Source: JBFXAM01 sp050184295 (GTDB taxonomy: Bacteria > Planctomycetota > Phycisphaerae > UBA1845 > Fen-1342). From it: a stretch of 51,236 bases of DNA. Below, one piece after another: positions 31,989 to 41,133 of this stretch. The position numbers were made by a program, and so were the translations under genes. The notes beneath the pieces are model-generated. The model was not told the DNA's origin. It did no database searches and was given only the letters and a program-made list of their open reading frames with translations. The stretch lies in assembly GCA_050184295.1 (NCBI GenBank), contig JBFXAM010000022.1, positions 1-51,236 of the forward strand. Reading direction: 5' to 3'. Position 1 is the first letter of the stretch. Every line of letters starts with the position of its first letter.

Positions 31989-34838
31989 TCAGGCCGTGGC
32001 CTCTTCGACGATGCGGATTTCTTCGTCGGTCAGGCCGTAGAGCTGGTAGACAAGCTCATCGATCCGCCGATCGGTGGCCGCGATCTCCCGCTCGATCCCC
32101 TCCCGCCGCTGGGGGTTCTTCTCCGCGGCGAGGGATTTGTGGAGCGCGAGAATGGTCGTGACGAGGGAGGCGAGGTGATCACCACTCGCCGGCTCGGCTA
32201 ACGGAAGCTCGCGGGTCTGCTTGATGATTATCTTCGGAAAGTCGTCCCGTCTCGCAGCAGCGTTGTACTTGACGAAGAACCACGAGAGAAGCTTGCTGTT
32301 GATTATCGCCAGCACCCACCGCAGGTCTGCCGAGCCCTTTGCGATCAGGCTCTGTACCGATTGGTTGGTTAGGAAACCCTCGTTGGCGAACGTCGCCTGC
32401 AATCGGAGCTTGCGGCTGAGGACTTGGCGTAGCAGAATCCGCGGCATCGAGAAATACTCCCAAGGCTTCGATGCCTCTATTTCCTCGGAGTAGTCGAGGA
32501 AGCGAGGGCCTGCGGGCTCACATATGTAACGTTGCAAGACTCCTTCGAATGCGGCACGCGGGCGCCGCAGACCGTCGGGGGACTCGACGAGTCGGTACGT
32601 CTCGATGCCGCGCTTAACGTCCACGAAATCACCGACCATTAATGGCTGGGTGGTGAGCTTTCTCAGTACGGTTTCGGCATTTGTGCTAAGCGTTACCAGG
32701 AACTCGCGGTTCGGCATTCCGATCCAACTCGCGGTGTTGCCGCGCGAGACGCGCTGAGCGAATTCCGCCACGTCCTTGATCTTGTGGCGATGGGGAAACA
32801 CCACGAGATCAACGCCGTGGGGTGTCGGAGGCGCTGGCGGTTGACGTATTGCGGTGAAGACAACGCAATCGATGTACGCATCCTCAAAGACGTCGAAGGG
32901 GAGGGAGACGAACGACAGCGGTCGGAAGTTCTCCAGAAAGAATTCCCGAAGGGGTCTGGACGAGGGCGTCGATATCCACCCGGAAGGGATGATAAAGCCA
33001 ACGACGCCGCCAATGGATAGCACTCCCTGTGCGTGCTCCACGAACATGATGAACGTGTCGAGCGAGTTGGCGACGGTCAAGTAGCGAGAACGCAGATAGC
33101 CGGTTTCAAACTCGGAAGCGAACGCCCCGTACGGCGGATTCCCAATCACCGCATCAAACCCGCCGTTCTCGCGCCGAAAGACCTGCGGAAACGCCCGCTC
33201 GTAGTCGAACGGGTTGATCCGGCGGCGTTCGTCTGCGCTCATCTCGTTCCACGCGTCGGTGCCGATGATGTCGGTGCCGATCAGGCTGTTGCCGCACTGG
33301 ATGTTCTTGCCCAGGTCGGGCAGGGCGCGCTCGTGCAGCAGGCGCAACTGAAACCCCAGCGTCTCGCTCGTCTCGCCTTCGAGACATTTCAGCAGCAGGT
33401 TCAGCTTGGTCACCTCCACCGCCTGCCCGTCGAGGTCGACGCCGTGGATGTGCTCCAGCAGCACGCGCTTGCGCTCCGCGATCGTCAGCGCCCAGCCGCC
33501 GGACGGGGCCGGCCGCAGGACCGCGTGGCGACCGGTGGCGCGCGCCGCGGGGTCGGGGGCGGCGGTGTACTGCGCGAGGTGCCAGTCGAGCAGGTGTTGA
33601 TACGCCCCGATCAGGAACGACCCCGATCCGCACGCCGGGTCGAGCACCTTGAGCCCGACGGCGTCGCGCGGGGCGCGGCCTTCGAGCAGCTTGCCGACGG
33701 TGTTCTGGACGATGTAATCGACGATGTATTTCGGCGTGTAATAGACGCCGCCGGCCTTGCGGACTTCGGGTTTCTCCTCGACCTTCGCGCGGTGGCCCGC
33801 GGTGAGCGTGATCACCTTTCCGAGAAAGCGCTCGTAGACGCTGCCGAGGATGTCGGCGGGGACGACGGTGAATTCGTAGGGGCTCTGGGGGTAATAGAGC
33901 GCCTTGAGAATATCCTTGAGGGCGCGGTCGTCGAGGACGAGGCCGGGGGTGAGCGTGTCGGGGGCCTCGTCGCGGTCGCGTTCCTTTTGAAAGTGAAAGA
34001 GCCCCGAGTTATAGCGCTCGTCGGCGCGGTGAAACAGCGCGACCAGCCGGCGGTACACGGCGTCGCCGTTCAGCAAGGCCTGAAGCTGCCCGACCGATTC
34101 GGTGCCGCGGTCCTCGGCGATGCGCAGAAAGAGAATGCGGTCGATGATGCGCTGGACCGCGAAGTTGAGCCCCGGCTCGTCGAGTTGCGCGTTGCGCAGG
34201 GCGAGATTGCCCGCCAGCGACTTGCGCCATTCCTCGATCTCGGCGAGAAACGCGTCGTCGAAGAGCTGCGCCCCGCGGCCCTTCTTCGACTCGCAATAGC
34301 GGTCGAACTCGCCGCGCAGCACGGCGTCCTTGGAGAACGTGCCGGCGATGAAGTCCCAGCGGCTCTCATAATCGGTGTAGCCGATGTAGTCGCGCCGGCC
34401 GGTGGAGGGCTTTTCGAGCTCGCGCGGGCGCAGCCGCGTGTCATAGACGGCCAGCTCCTCGAAATCGGTGAGCAGGCTGCACGCGAGCTTGGCGCTCCAG
34501 GCATAGCGGCGGAGCTGGTAGGCGGGCTCCCAGTTGTTGCGAATGTCGACCGCGGGCTTCTTGGCTTCGAGAAAGAACTTGCGCTGGCCGCCGACGCGGA
34601 AGGAGTAATCCGGCGCCTTGGTCTGGCCGGCGACCTTCACGCGGTCCTCGTGCACGACCTCGCGATACTGCTCCGCGAAGCCCTGGCGGTTGTCGATGTC
34701 CCAGCCCAGCTCCGCGAACAGCGGGTTCACAAAGTCGACGCGCAGTTGCGTCTCGTTGTAATCCGGAGAGCACACCTGGTCGGACTGCTGCGCGAAGCGC
34801 TCGACCAGCCGAAGGATGGCGTCGGGGCATGGGGCCAT
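31989..34838 (-). CDS. Single-chain Eco57I-like restriction-modification enzyme
   Basis: A 949-residue protein that combines nuclease, adenine methyltransferase and specificity parts, as in type IIG enzymes. The N-terminal HSDR_N-like nuclease has P76-D77...E91-A92-K93 (PD-(D/E)xK) with E29 upstream. The methyltransferase has motif I LDPACGSGSF (399-408) and motif IV NPPY (567-570), the N6-adenine signature. The C-terminal ~280 residues (IGMPNREFLVTL...LLRQVLSRKLRLQATFANEGFLTNQS) match the TaqI/Eco57I-type target recognition region. There is no separate hsdR/hsdM/hsdS. The recognition part is clearly richer in A/T than the N-terminal half, which suggests exchange of specificity DNA. The target sequence is unknown. 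Confidence 0.88.
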   Translation of the reverse strand: MAPCPDAILRLVERFAQQSDQVCSPDYNETQLRVDFVNPLFAELGWDIDNRQGFAEQYREVVHEDRVKVAGQTKAPDYSFRVGGQRKFFLEAKKPAVDIRNNWEPAYQLRRYAWSAKLACSLLTDFEELAVYDTRLRPRELEKPSTGRRDYIGYTDYESRWDFIAGTFSKDAVLRGEFDRYCESKKGRGAQLFDDAFLAEIEEWRKSLAGNLALRNAQLDEPGLNFAVQRIIDRILFLRIAEDRGTESVGQLQALLNGDAVYRRLVALFHRADERYNSGLFHFQKERDRDEAPDTLTPGLVLDDRALKDILKALYYPQSPYEFTVVPADILGSVYERFLGKVITLTAGHRAKVEEKPEVRKAGGVYYTPKYIVDYIVQNTVGKLLEGRAPRDAVGLKVLDPACGSGSFLIGAYQHLLDWHLAQYTAAPDPAARATGRHAVLRPAPSGGWALTIAERKRVLLEHIHGVDLDGQAVEVTKLNLLLKCLEGETSETLGFQLRLLHERALPDLGKNIQCGNSLIGTDIIGTDAWNEMSADERRRINPFDYERAFPQVFRRENGGFDAVIGNPPYGAFASEFETGYLRSRYLTVANSLDTFIMFVEHAQGVLSIGGVVGFIIPSGWISTPSSRPLREFFLENFRPLSFVSLPFDVFEDAYIDCVVFTAIRQPPAPPTPHGVDLVVFPHRHKIKDVAEFAQRVSRGNTASWIGMPNREFLVTLSTNAETVLRKLTTQPLMVGDFVDVKRGIETYRLVESPDGLRRPRAAFEGVLQRYICEPAGPRFLDYSEEIEASKPWEYFSMPRILLRQVLSRKLRLQATFANEGFLTNQSVQSLIAKGSADLRWVLAIINSKLLSWFFVKYNAAARRDDFPKIIIKQTRELPLAEPASGDHLASLVTTILALHKSLAAEKNPQRREGIEREIAATDRRIDELVYQLYGLTDEEIRIVEEATA

Positions 34839-34984
34839 GCGGTATGCAAAGATACCCGCGCGCCCGGCGGCCCCACAACGCGCGCGGCGCCGCCGACCGG
34901 AGCCGATTGAGCCTCTCGGATATCATCGTTCGGTCTTCATCCCTTCCCTTTTGATCCTCGCGCCCATCGACTACGCTCTCGCGG

Positions 34985-36583
34985 ATGAACGCCAGCTCGA
35001 CGGGCGCCGGCAACCCGCCGATCCATGCTCCTCGTGCCGGCGGCGACCCCCACGCTCACGCTCCCCGCCACCTCCACTTCGGTCGTGCCGCGCTCATCGG
35101 ACTGTGCGCCGGCCTGCTCGCGGTCGCGTTCCGTCGGGCGCTCTCGGCGGCGGAATCCGGCCGCGGCAGCCTGCTGACGACGCTGCACGAGCATCCCGCT
35201 TGGGGCTGGCTTGTGCTGCCCGCGATTGGGCTGGTCGTCGGCAGCCTGGTCGGCTATGTCACGCAGCGCTTCGCGCCCGACGCGGCGGGTAGCGGCATCC
35301 CGCATCTCAAGGGCGTGCTGCTGCATGTCCGCACGCTGTCGTGGACGCGCCTGCTGCCGGTGAAGTTTCTTGGCGGCGTCGCGGGAATCGGTGCGGGGCT
35401 TTCGCTGGGGCGCGAGGGGCCCACAGTGCAGATGGGCGCCGCGGTCGCCCGCGCGCTCGCCGGACCGCTGCGCGCGCCGCCGTCCGACATTCCGCAGTTG
35501 CTCTCCGCGGGCGCGGGCGCGGGTCTTGCGGCGGCGTTCAACGCGCCGCTGGCGGGGCTGATTTTCGTGGTGGAGGAGCTGCACCGCGAGCTGTCGACGC
35601 GCACCGCCGCCGGCGCGCTCGTCGCCGCCGTCTGCGCGACGGTCATTACACAGTGGTTCGCCGGCGACACGCCCTCCTTCGAGGTCCGCGGGCTCATGTC
35701 GATGCCGCTCGCCGCACTGCCCCTCGCCGCGACTGTCGGCGTGCTGGGCGGCGCGGTCGGCGTGCTGTTCAACACGGCGCTGCTCGGTGCGCAGGCCCTC
35801 GCGATTCGCCAGCGGCGCGTCCCCCGTTGGCTGCTCGTCGGACTCGCCGGCGTCCTCGTCGGACTCGTCGCGTGGCGGCTCCCCGACGCCGTCGGCGGCG
35901 GGCAAGGCGTCGCCGAACGCATCCTCGGCGGCACGATGGGCGTCACGCTTGGTGCGCTCGCGGTGCTGGTCGTCGCGAAGTTCGCGCTCTCGGTGCTCAG
36001 CTACGCGTCCGGCGCGCCCGGCGGCATCTTCGCGCCGATGCTGCTGCTCGGCGCGCTGCTCGGCGCCGCATTCAGCAAGGCCGCCGAACTCGCCCTGCCT
36101 CCCATCGCCGCCCAGGGGCAGGTCCTGGCGGTGCTCGGGATGGCGGCGATGTTCGTCGGCTCCGTCCGCGCCCCGCTCACGGGAATCGTGCTCATCAGCG
36201 AAATGACCAACGGCTACGAGCTGCTCTTTCCCATCTGCATCACGGCGCTCGCGGCCAACCTCGCCGCCGAGGCGCTCCGCGGCGTCCCCGTCTATGACGC
36301 GCTGCTCAAGGCCGACCTGAACCGGACCGGGCACGGCCCGACCGGCGGCCCACCGCGCACGGTGTACATCGGCGTGCAGTCGAGCTGCGCGATCGCCGGC
36401 AAGAAGATCATGCACGCCGGCCTGCCGGCGGGATGCCTCATCATCGCGCTGGAGCGCCACGGGCGCAACCTGTTGCCGACCGCGAACACGGTGTTGGAGC
36501 CCGGCGACCATATCTCGGTGCTTGTGCCCGGCGAATCGCCGCACGCGACAATGGTCATCGTTCGGCTCTGTACGGGACTGTAG
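34985..36583 (+). CDS. ClC-family chloride/proton antiporter with C-terminal RCK-like domain
   Basis: A 532-residue inner-membrane protein. ClC signatures are GSGIPHLKG (102-110), GREGPTVQMG (142-151, gating glutamate E144), and FNAPLAGLIFVVEELHRE with E197/E198 at the position of the proton glutamate of antiporters, then GAPGGIFAPMLLLGALLG. About ten or more hydrophobic helices lie between residues 33 and 430. Residues about 455-532 (YIGVQSSCAIAGKKIMHAGLPAGCLIIALERHGRNLLPTANTVLEPGDHISVLVPG) form a TrkA_C/RCK-like regulatory domain. Both glutamates are kept, so H+/Cl- exchange is more likely than channel activity. The gene is divergent from the restriction-modification gene. Confidence 0.9.
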   Translation: MNASSTGAGNPPIHAPRAGGDPHAHAPRHLHFGRAALIGLCAGLLAVAFRRALSAAESGRGSLLTTLHEHPAWGWLVLPAIGLVVGSLVGYVTQRFAPDAAGSGIPHLKGVLLHVRTLSWTRLLPVKFLGGVAGIGAGLSLGREGPTVQMGAAVARALAGPLRAPPSDIPQLLSAGAGAGLAAAFNAPLAGLIFVVEELHRELSTRTAAGALVAAVCATVITQWFAGDTPSFEVRGLMSMPLAALPLAATVGVLGGAVGVLFNTALLGAQALAIRQRRVPRWLLVGLAGVLVGLVAWRLPDAVGGGQGVAERILGGTMGVTLGALAVLVVAKFALSVLSYASGAPGGIFAPMLLLGALLGAAFSKAAELALPPIAAQGQVLAVLGMAAMFVGSVRAPLTGIVLISEMTNGYELLFPICITALAANLAAEALRGVPVYDALLKADLNRTGHGPTGGPPRTVYIGVQSSCAIAGKKIMHAGLPAGCLIIALERHGRNLLPTANTVLEPGDHISVLVPGESPHATMVIVRLCTGL

Positions 36584-36758
36584 TTGGCTACGGAATCGTC
36601 ATTCGCGATCGTGCGGTGTCGCGGTAGTCGCGCCCACCAGCCGGGAAGAACGGCCGTTGCACCCGCAGCGGCGCCGAGTTCCGCTGCCGGCTGTCGCGGA
36701 CAAGATGAACGTCACGGACCCGCATAACCCGCCGCCTTCGCCGCGTCGACGGGCGCGG

Positions 36759-37142
36759 CTAGAACCGCTCGATCACGCGCCCACACTCCGGGCAATACCA
36801 CGCGGTCAAGCCGCGCAGGCAGTATCCGCAACCCATGCACACGGGTACGCCGTTGCGATTCAAGTACTCGCGGAGCTTCTGCCGCACGACCGTCCGCTTC
36901 GTCCACAGCGCGCTGCCCGGAGCCGCCACGGCAGCGAGGATCAGCAGGATCCAGCACAGCCAGAACGCTCCCACGATGTAGCACACGAGCGCCGCCAGCG
37001 CCATCGCGCCAATACTGATCCACGAGCTCCAGGTGCCGCCATGCGGAAAGAGCTTGCATTCGCGGATCGCCCAGTCCAAGGCTCGCGACTGCGCCTTGGG
37101 GTCGTCCAGCAAGCCGAGTTCAGGGTACCAGAACAGTTTCAC
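36759..37142 (-). CDS. Small membrane protein with CGYxLxGL zinc ribbon
   Basis: A 127-residue protein starting at GTG 37142 (MKLFWYPELGLLDD). Two hydrophobic helices lie at about 40-62 and 62-77 (ISIGAMALAALVCYIVGAFWLCWILLILAAVAA). The C-terminal ribbon is C-x2-C-G-Y-C-L-R-G-L...C-P-E-C-G. This ribbon with the GYxLxGL link is a hallmark of many small planctomycete proteins and probably binds zinc. Function unknown. The start lacks a clear ribosome binding site, but no better one is in frame. Confidence 0.7.
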   Translation of the reverse strand: MKLFWYPELGLLDDPKAQSRALDWAIRECKLFPHGGTWSSWISIGAMALAALVCYIVGAFWLCWILLILAAVAAPGSALWTKRTVVRQKLREYLNRNGVPVCMGCGYCLRGLTAWYCPECGRVIERF

Positions 37143-37296
37143 GAGTCAGCGTTCCGCGAGAGAACACAGAGCGAACGGAATGCCGCCTACGATACTCGCT
37201 TGTGGGCGCGACGGAAGCTGGAGCATCGGAAGTGTCCGCCCGCGTCAAACCCGCGCGCTCGCCCGGTGTGCAAGGCCGCCGCGCGGCGGCGCGCGC

Positions 37297-38031
37297 TCAG
37301 CGACACGTCGGTTTGCCGAGGATTTCCTTCATCACGCCGTCGAGCTCCAGCAGCGCCTGCGCGCCGTCGCCGGCGAACGAGCTGCCGTGCATCGTCGCCA
37401 GCACGCGCGGCTCAAGCGCCGCGAGGCCTTCGAGCAGCGGGCGGGTATTGGGGCTGTAGGGCATGTAGTCCATCAGCGGACCGGCCTGAAAGTCGATCAG
37501 CGATTGCCGCGCTCGCCCGAGAATGTCTGACTCGATCAGCGGCTCTACGTCGCCGTTGTGGGTGAACAAGTCGGAGCAGAACAGCACGCGCTGCGTCTCC
37601 TCAAAGAGCACGCCCGCGTCCCAGCCGTGCGGCAGGTGCGGCGTCGGGCGATAGCGGAAACGGAAGCGCCCGGTCGTGAAGGTCTCGTCGGCGTTCAGGG
37701 CCCGCGGCGGGCGATCGGCGAAGTCGGCGAGATTCACAATGGCGCCGACGACGCCGGCCACGGCCTGCGCGCAGGGCGCGACGCGCAGCCAGTCGTTCAG
37801 CGCGCCGCACTCGTCGACCTCGAAGTGGCTGAACCCGATCCAGCGCAGCTTCGCGGGGTCGATTACGCGCCGGGCGGCTTCGAGCACCTGCGGGAACATG
37901 CGCCGCATGCCGGTGTGATAGAGCAGCGGCTCGTCGTCGACCACGAGGAAGTGGTTGAACTGGAGATTGATCTCGGGCATCAGGATGCTGATGCGATGCA
38001 CGCCCGGCGAAATTTCCGTGACGGACGCCAT
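37297..38031 (-). CDS. Diiron MBL-fold protein (flavodiiron/ODP-like)
   Basis: A 244-residue metallo-beta-lactamase-fold protein. GAGGAG precedes the ATG. Metal ligands follow the flavodiiron pattern: H69-x-E71-x-D73 in SHFEVDECG, H132/H135 in TPHLPHGWDAG, D154 in LFCSDLFTHNG, and a C-terminal MHGSSF. The HxExD set, with Glu in the second place, is typical of O2- or NO-reducing diiron proteins rather than zinc hydrolases. There is no flavodoxin domain, so it resembles stand-alone oxygen-binding diiron (ODP) proteins. It may be a sensor or need an external electron donor. Confidence 0.85.
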   Translation of the reverse strand: MASVTEISPGVHRISILMPEINLQFNHFLVVDDEPLLYHTGMRRMFPQVLEAARRVIDPAKLRWIGFSHFEVDECGALNDWLRVAPCAQAVAGVVGAIVNLADFADRPPRALNADETFTTGRFRFRYRPTPHLPHGWDAGVLFEETQRVLFCSDLFTHNGDVEPLIESDILGRARQSLIDFQAGPLMDYMPYSPNTRPLLEGLAALEPRVLATMHGSSFAGDGAQALLELDGVMKEILGKPTCR

Positions 38032-38094
38032 GGGAGGACTCCTCGGCAGGGTCGCCGCGCAGCGCGACGACGCCGGCGGCCCGCGCGTCCAACT

Positions 38095-38382
38095 CTACCT
38101 GCTCAGTTCGAATTCATTGATCGCGCGTTGCAGTGAGTTGCGCAGCGCCTTAAGGGTCTCTAACGCCGGCTCCAGACTGTCCAAGGCCGCGGGTTCGGCG
38201 ATGAGTAGCTCGACATTAAGAAACTCCTCCTGAACACGGTCGAATAGCTCACGACTGTGGTCGACACCGTGAGTAGTCTCTGCGGCGATGTCGCGAACGG
38301 CCTCAATCTCTGGGGAAGCATTGTGCAACGTCTGCACGAGCGACAGCGCTGTCTCGTACGCTCGCCGTGACATGGGTGACAT
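38095..38382 (-). CDS. Putative immunity protein for RHS tip C
   Basis: A 95-residue, acidic, all-helical protein (MSPMSRRAYETALSLVQTLHNASPEIEAVRDIAAETTHG...). Its ATG follows the TAG of the RHS unit with no gap (stop 38383-38385, start 38382), a sign of translational coupling. Position, small size, acidic character and lower GC than the RHS core fit the immunity gene of a polymorphic toxin. No family was recognised, and the role is inferred entirely from context. Confidence 0.6.
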   Translation of the reverse strand: MSPMSRRAYETALSLVQTLHNASPEIEAVRDIAAETTHGVDHSRELFDRVQEEFLNVELLIAEPAALDSLEPALETLKALRNSLQRAINEFELSR

Positions 38383-39621
38383 CTACTCGGTCCACCATAC
38401 TGTTCGGATACAGTATGCATAGCGTCCAGTGACTTGATAGACAACCGTAACTCCGTTATTCCCCATAATTATCCATTGAAGCTGTTGCCATCTGTCCATC
38501 TGCAGGACGACGCGACGAGCTGACTCCCTCGCTCCGATGACGGCGGGATCACTGATTCCTCTCTGGCCGATTCCCAAATAAGCGTGAACTGTCAGTTCAA
38601 TACACGTCAATCCATCTGGGTCGACCGCGACTGGCGGAGTACTCTCCGCGTACCCATACACATTCAACCCGCCCGCGATTCCAATCGGATCCCTCTGCAC
38701 GAACCTTCCGATATCGGGCTGGTACCACCGCGCGCCGACGTGCTTGAGCGTGATCGGACGCGAGCCGGGTTTGCCTTCAAGGACGAGCAGGTCGGCTTCG
38801 TAACCATGCGCACCGGCGTATTGGTAGCGTGGGGAGCCGCTCGGCTGCGTCGTCGTTACTTTCCACTCACTCTCGCCGGTGTCGTAGACCACCGCTTCGC
38901 CGAAGGCGGTGTAGGTGAGGCGGACGGGGCCGGCGCCGCCGCCGGTGGGGATTTCGCCGGCTTCGTCGGTGAGGGCGGTGGTCGAGCCTACAAGGTCGGC
39001 GTGGTAGTAGCGCGTGCTGACCGGGTCGCCGAGCGCGTCGAGCGACTGCTGGGCAAAAGTGCCGCCGGCGCCGGTGTAACGCATCGTCGGAACGGTCGCG
39101 ATGGACTTGCCTTCGATCGAGGCGGTGAAGTCGAGGTAGGGTTCGTCGCCGTCGTAGTCGGTCCAGAGCGCGTCGCCGAAGGTCCATTCTGTAGGGTCGG
39201 CGGACGAATTCGTGTTGACCGCGCGCGAGAGGTAGCGGCCGCGCAGGGTGTCATAGCGGAACTCGCGGCCGTCGATCGTCGCGTAGCTGTTCTCGACCAC
39301 GTCGCCTTCCTCGTCCACGCTCCACGTTCCACGGACCGCGAGCCACAGGCTGCCGCTCGCCGCATAGTATAACGCCAGGTCGCGGGCGAGGTGCCGGTCC
39401 TCGCCGTCGAGATCGCCGGCGTCGAAGATCGTGATGTTCGACGCCCGGCCGTTCTTGTAGTACGTGTACTTCACCGTCCGCACCGGCTTTTCGCCGGACT
39501 CGTATTCCGGATCATACTCATCATACCACAGCAGGCGGTTGTTGTTGGTCTGGTGATTGATGTCGCGGTTGCCGCGGTCGGCGTCGTAGAAGTACTCCGT
39601 CCAGCGGCCGGCCCACGGCAA
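38383..39621 (-). CDS. Orphan RHS C-terminal unit with toxin tip C
   Basis: A 412-residue frame taken from TTG 39621. It is open back to about 39660, where a shared boundary (WRPYATC) follows the preceding small gene. It holds the end of an RHS core (YD-repeat-like NNRLLWYDEYDPEYE, YYHADLVGSTTALTDEAGE, YQYAGAHGYEADLLVLEGKPG, WYQPDIGRFVQRDPIG) ending at the usual core/tip junction PVAVDPDGL. The last ~77 residues (from about 38612) are a unique AT-richer tip (TCIELTVHAYLGIGQRG...RYAYCIRTVWWTE) with no recognised fold. The unit has no N-terminal core or signal, so it is probably silent until recombined into a full-length RHS gene. Confidence 0.75.
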   Translation of the reverse strand: MPWAGRWTEYFYDADRGNRDINHQTNNNRLLWYDEYDPEYESGEKPVRTVKYTYYKNGRASNITIFDAGDLDGEDRHLARDLALYYAASGSLWLAVRGTWSVDEEGDVVENSYATIDGREFRYDTLRGRYLSRAVNTNSSADPTEWTFGDALWTDYDGDEPYLDFTASIEGKSIATVPTMRYTGAGGTFAQQSLDALGDPVSTRYYHADLVGSTTALTDEAGEIPTGGGAGPVRLTYTAFGEAVVYDTGESEWKVTTTQPSGSPRYQYAGAHGYEADLLVLEGKPGSRPITLKHVGARWYQPDIGRFVQRDPIGIAGGLNVYGYAESTPPVAVDPDGLTCIELTVHAYLGIGQRGISDPAVIGARESARRVVLQMDRWQQLQWIIMGNNGVTVVYQVTGRYAYCIRTVWWTE

Positions 39622-39655
39622 AGGGCAGGTTGCATACGGTCGCCACCCGTCCCGC
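38660..39655 (-). repeat. Duplicated RHS core segment, copy 1
   Basis: It encodes the core 3' part from WRPYATC to RDPIG. It is nearly identical to 40300-41250 at nucleotide level: 38806-38990 and 40446-40630 match almost base for base, an offset of 1640. Divergence begins abruptly at the tip. Copy 1 keeps ~50 bp (WTEYFYDADRGNRDINHQTNNN) that are missing in copy 2 just after the boundary. Confidence 0.85.
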
Positions 39656-39658
39656 CCG

Positions 39659-39883
39659 CTACCGGCGCAATTGATAGTCCGTCTTTCGAAGCAAGATGAT
39701 CATGCATAGCACCGAGACAGCAACACTTGCTAAGCCAACGCTCCAGTGAATTGACCCTCCGCGTATTCCGACGACAATCGGCCCCGATATTCCGGCAAGC
39801 ACAGCGAAACTTCCAATCAAACATAACAATCGCCCAATGGGGCGCGCATCTTGGTGCTGCCGGCGACTTCTTGGCCACAGCAT
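39659..39883 (-). CDS. Putative membrane immunity protein for RHS tip B
   Basis: A 74-residue protein with two predicted transmembrane helices (LLCLIGSFAVLAGISGPIVVGI and VGLASVAVSVLCMIILL) and basic ends. Its ATG lies 11 nt after the stop of the RHS unit with tip B. Gene order and AT-richer composition suggest an immunity protein, and its membrane location fits a toxin that acts at the envelope. No family is recognised. Confidence 0.55.
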   Translation of the reverse strand: MLWPRSRRQHQDARPIGRLLCLIGSFAVLAGISGPIVVGIRGGSIHWSVGLASVAVSVLCMIILLRKTDYQLRR

Positions 39884-39894
39884 AGCAAGTCCAA

Positions 39895-41133
39895 TTAGTG
39901 TCCCGTGCCATCGCCTTGATTAGACGCAACCCAATGCTGACAATTGCGCCACCAAATATTATAATAAACACGTTCTCCGTCAGGCCAGTTGTTCAGGAGT
40001 TCGCGGTCCTCCTCTGGGGCTGTAGGAATCGTCGGAGGCCCGGTTGGAGCACCGACGTCTTGGTGATACACCGTGCCAACCCCACCAATTGTGCCACACA
40101 ATGCTGCGTTCATTATGTCTTGGATAATGTCCTTGGGATAATGCCACCACCGGTCGTCGTCGCCCGTGGCGGTGTCCATTTTTATACCTAGCTCGATGTA
40201 GCGATTGTCGATATGAACAACAATCGCTCGATGCGGTCCTCCTACGATCCACCTATCGAGTCCGCGTGGATCGACAGAATCGACGGGATTTCCTCCACAA
40301 TACAAATACACACTCAGCCCGCCCGCCAACCCGATCGGATCGCGCTGAATAAACCGTCCGATGTCCGGCTGATACCACCTCGCGCCAACGTGTTTGAGCA
40401 TGATCGGCTTCGAACCGGGTTTGCCTTCCAATACGAGCAGGTCGCTTTCATACCCATGCGCACCGGCGTATTGGTAGCGTGGGGAGCCGCTCGGCTGCGT
40501 CGTCGTTACTTTCCACTCACTCTCGCCGGTGTCGTAGACCACCGCTTCGCCGAAGGCGGTGTAGGTGAGGCGGACGGGGCCGGCGCCGCCGCCGGTGGGG
40601 ATTTCGCCGGCTTCGTCGGTCAGGGCGGTCGTGGAGCCTACAAGATCGGCGTGGTAATAGCGCGTGCTGACCGGGTCGCCGAGCGCGTCGAGCGACTGCT
40701 GGGCGAACGTGCCGCCGGCGCGGGTGTAACGCGTCGTCGGGACGGTCGCGATCGATTTGCCGTCGATCGACGCGCTGAAGTCGAGATAGGGTTCGTCGCC
40801 GTCGTAGTCGGTCCAGAGCGCGTCGCCGAAGGTCCATTCCGTCGGGTCGGCGGATGAGCCGGTGTCGACCGCCCGCGACAGATAGCGCCCGCGGAGCGAG
40901 TCGTAGCGGAACTCGCGGCCGTCGATCGTCGCGTAGCTGTCTTCGACCACGTCGCCCTTTCCGTCGATGCTCCACGTGCCGCGGATCGCCAGCCACAGGC
41001 TGCCGCTGGCGGCATAGTATAACGCCAGGTCGCGGGCGAGCTGCCGGTCCTCGCCGTCGAGGTCGCCGGCGTCGAAGATCGTGATGTTCGACGCCCGGCC
41101 GTTCTTGTAGTACGTGTACCTCACCGTCCGCAC
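39895..41133 (-). CDS. Orphan RHS C-terminal unit with papain-like toxin tip B
   Basis: A 412-residue frame from GTG 41133, open to about 41250. The core part is nearly identical to the unit at 38383-39621 (ASNITIFDAGDLDGEDRQLARDLALYYAASG, YQYAGAHGYESDLLVLEGKPG, RFIQRDPIGLAGG) and ends at VDSVDPRGL. The tip (from about 40256, ~120 residues) begins GGPHRAIVVHIDNRYIELG and ends YYNIWWRNCQHWVASNQG. A His near the start and an N-C-(E/Q)-H-(F/W)-V box near the end are the catalytic pattern of circularly permuted papain-fold enzymes (LRAT/NlpC-P60). This suggests a peptidoglycan, lipid or protein-modifying toxin, an inference by motif only. Confidence 0.75.
   Translation of the reverse strand: MRTVRYTYYKNGRASNITIFDAGDLDGEDRQLARDLALYYAASGSLWLAIRGTWSIDGKGDVVEDSYATIDGREFRYDSLRGRYLSRAVDTGSSADPTEWTFGDALWTDYDGDEPYLDFSASIDGKSIATVPTTRYTRAGGTFAQQSLDALGDPVSTRYYHADLVGSTTALTDEAGEIPTGGGAGPVRLTYTAFGEAVVYDTGESEWKVTTTQPSGSPRYQYAGAHGYESDLLVLEGKPGSKPIMLKHVGARWYQPDIGRFIQRDPIGLAGGLSVYLYCGGNPVDSVDPRGLDRWIVGGPHRAIVVHIDNRYIELGIKMDTATGDDDRWWHYPKDIIQDIMNAALCGTIGGVGTVYHQDVGAPTGPPTIPTAPEEDRELLNNWPDGERVYYNIWWRNCQHWVASNQGDGTGH

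Noticed and set aside
33033..34910. 625-residue plus-strand open frame
   Set aside because: It is antisense to the restriction-modification gene, whose catalytic motifs are clear on the minus strand.
34937..36544. 535-residue minus-strand open frame
   Set aside because: It is antisense to the ClC antiporter gene; composition is typical of GC-rich antisense frames.
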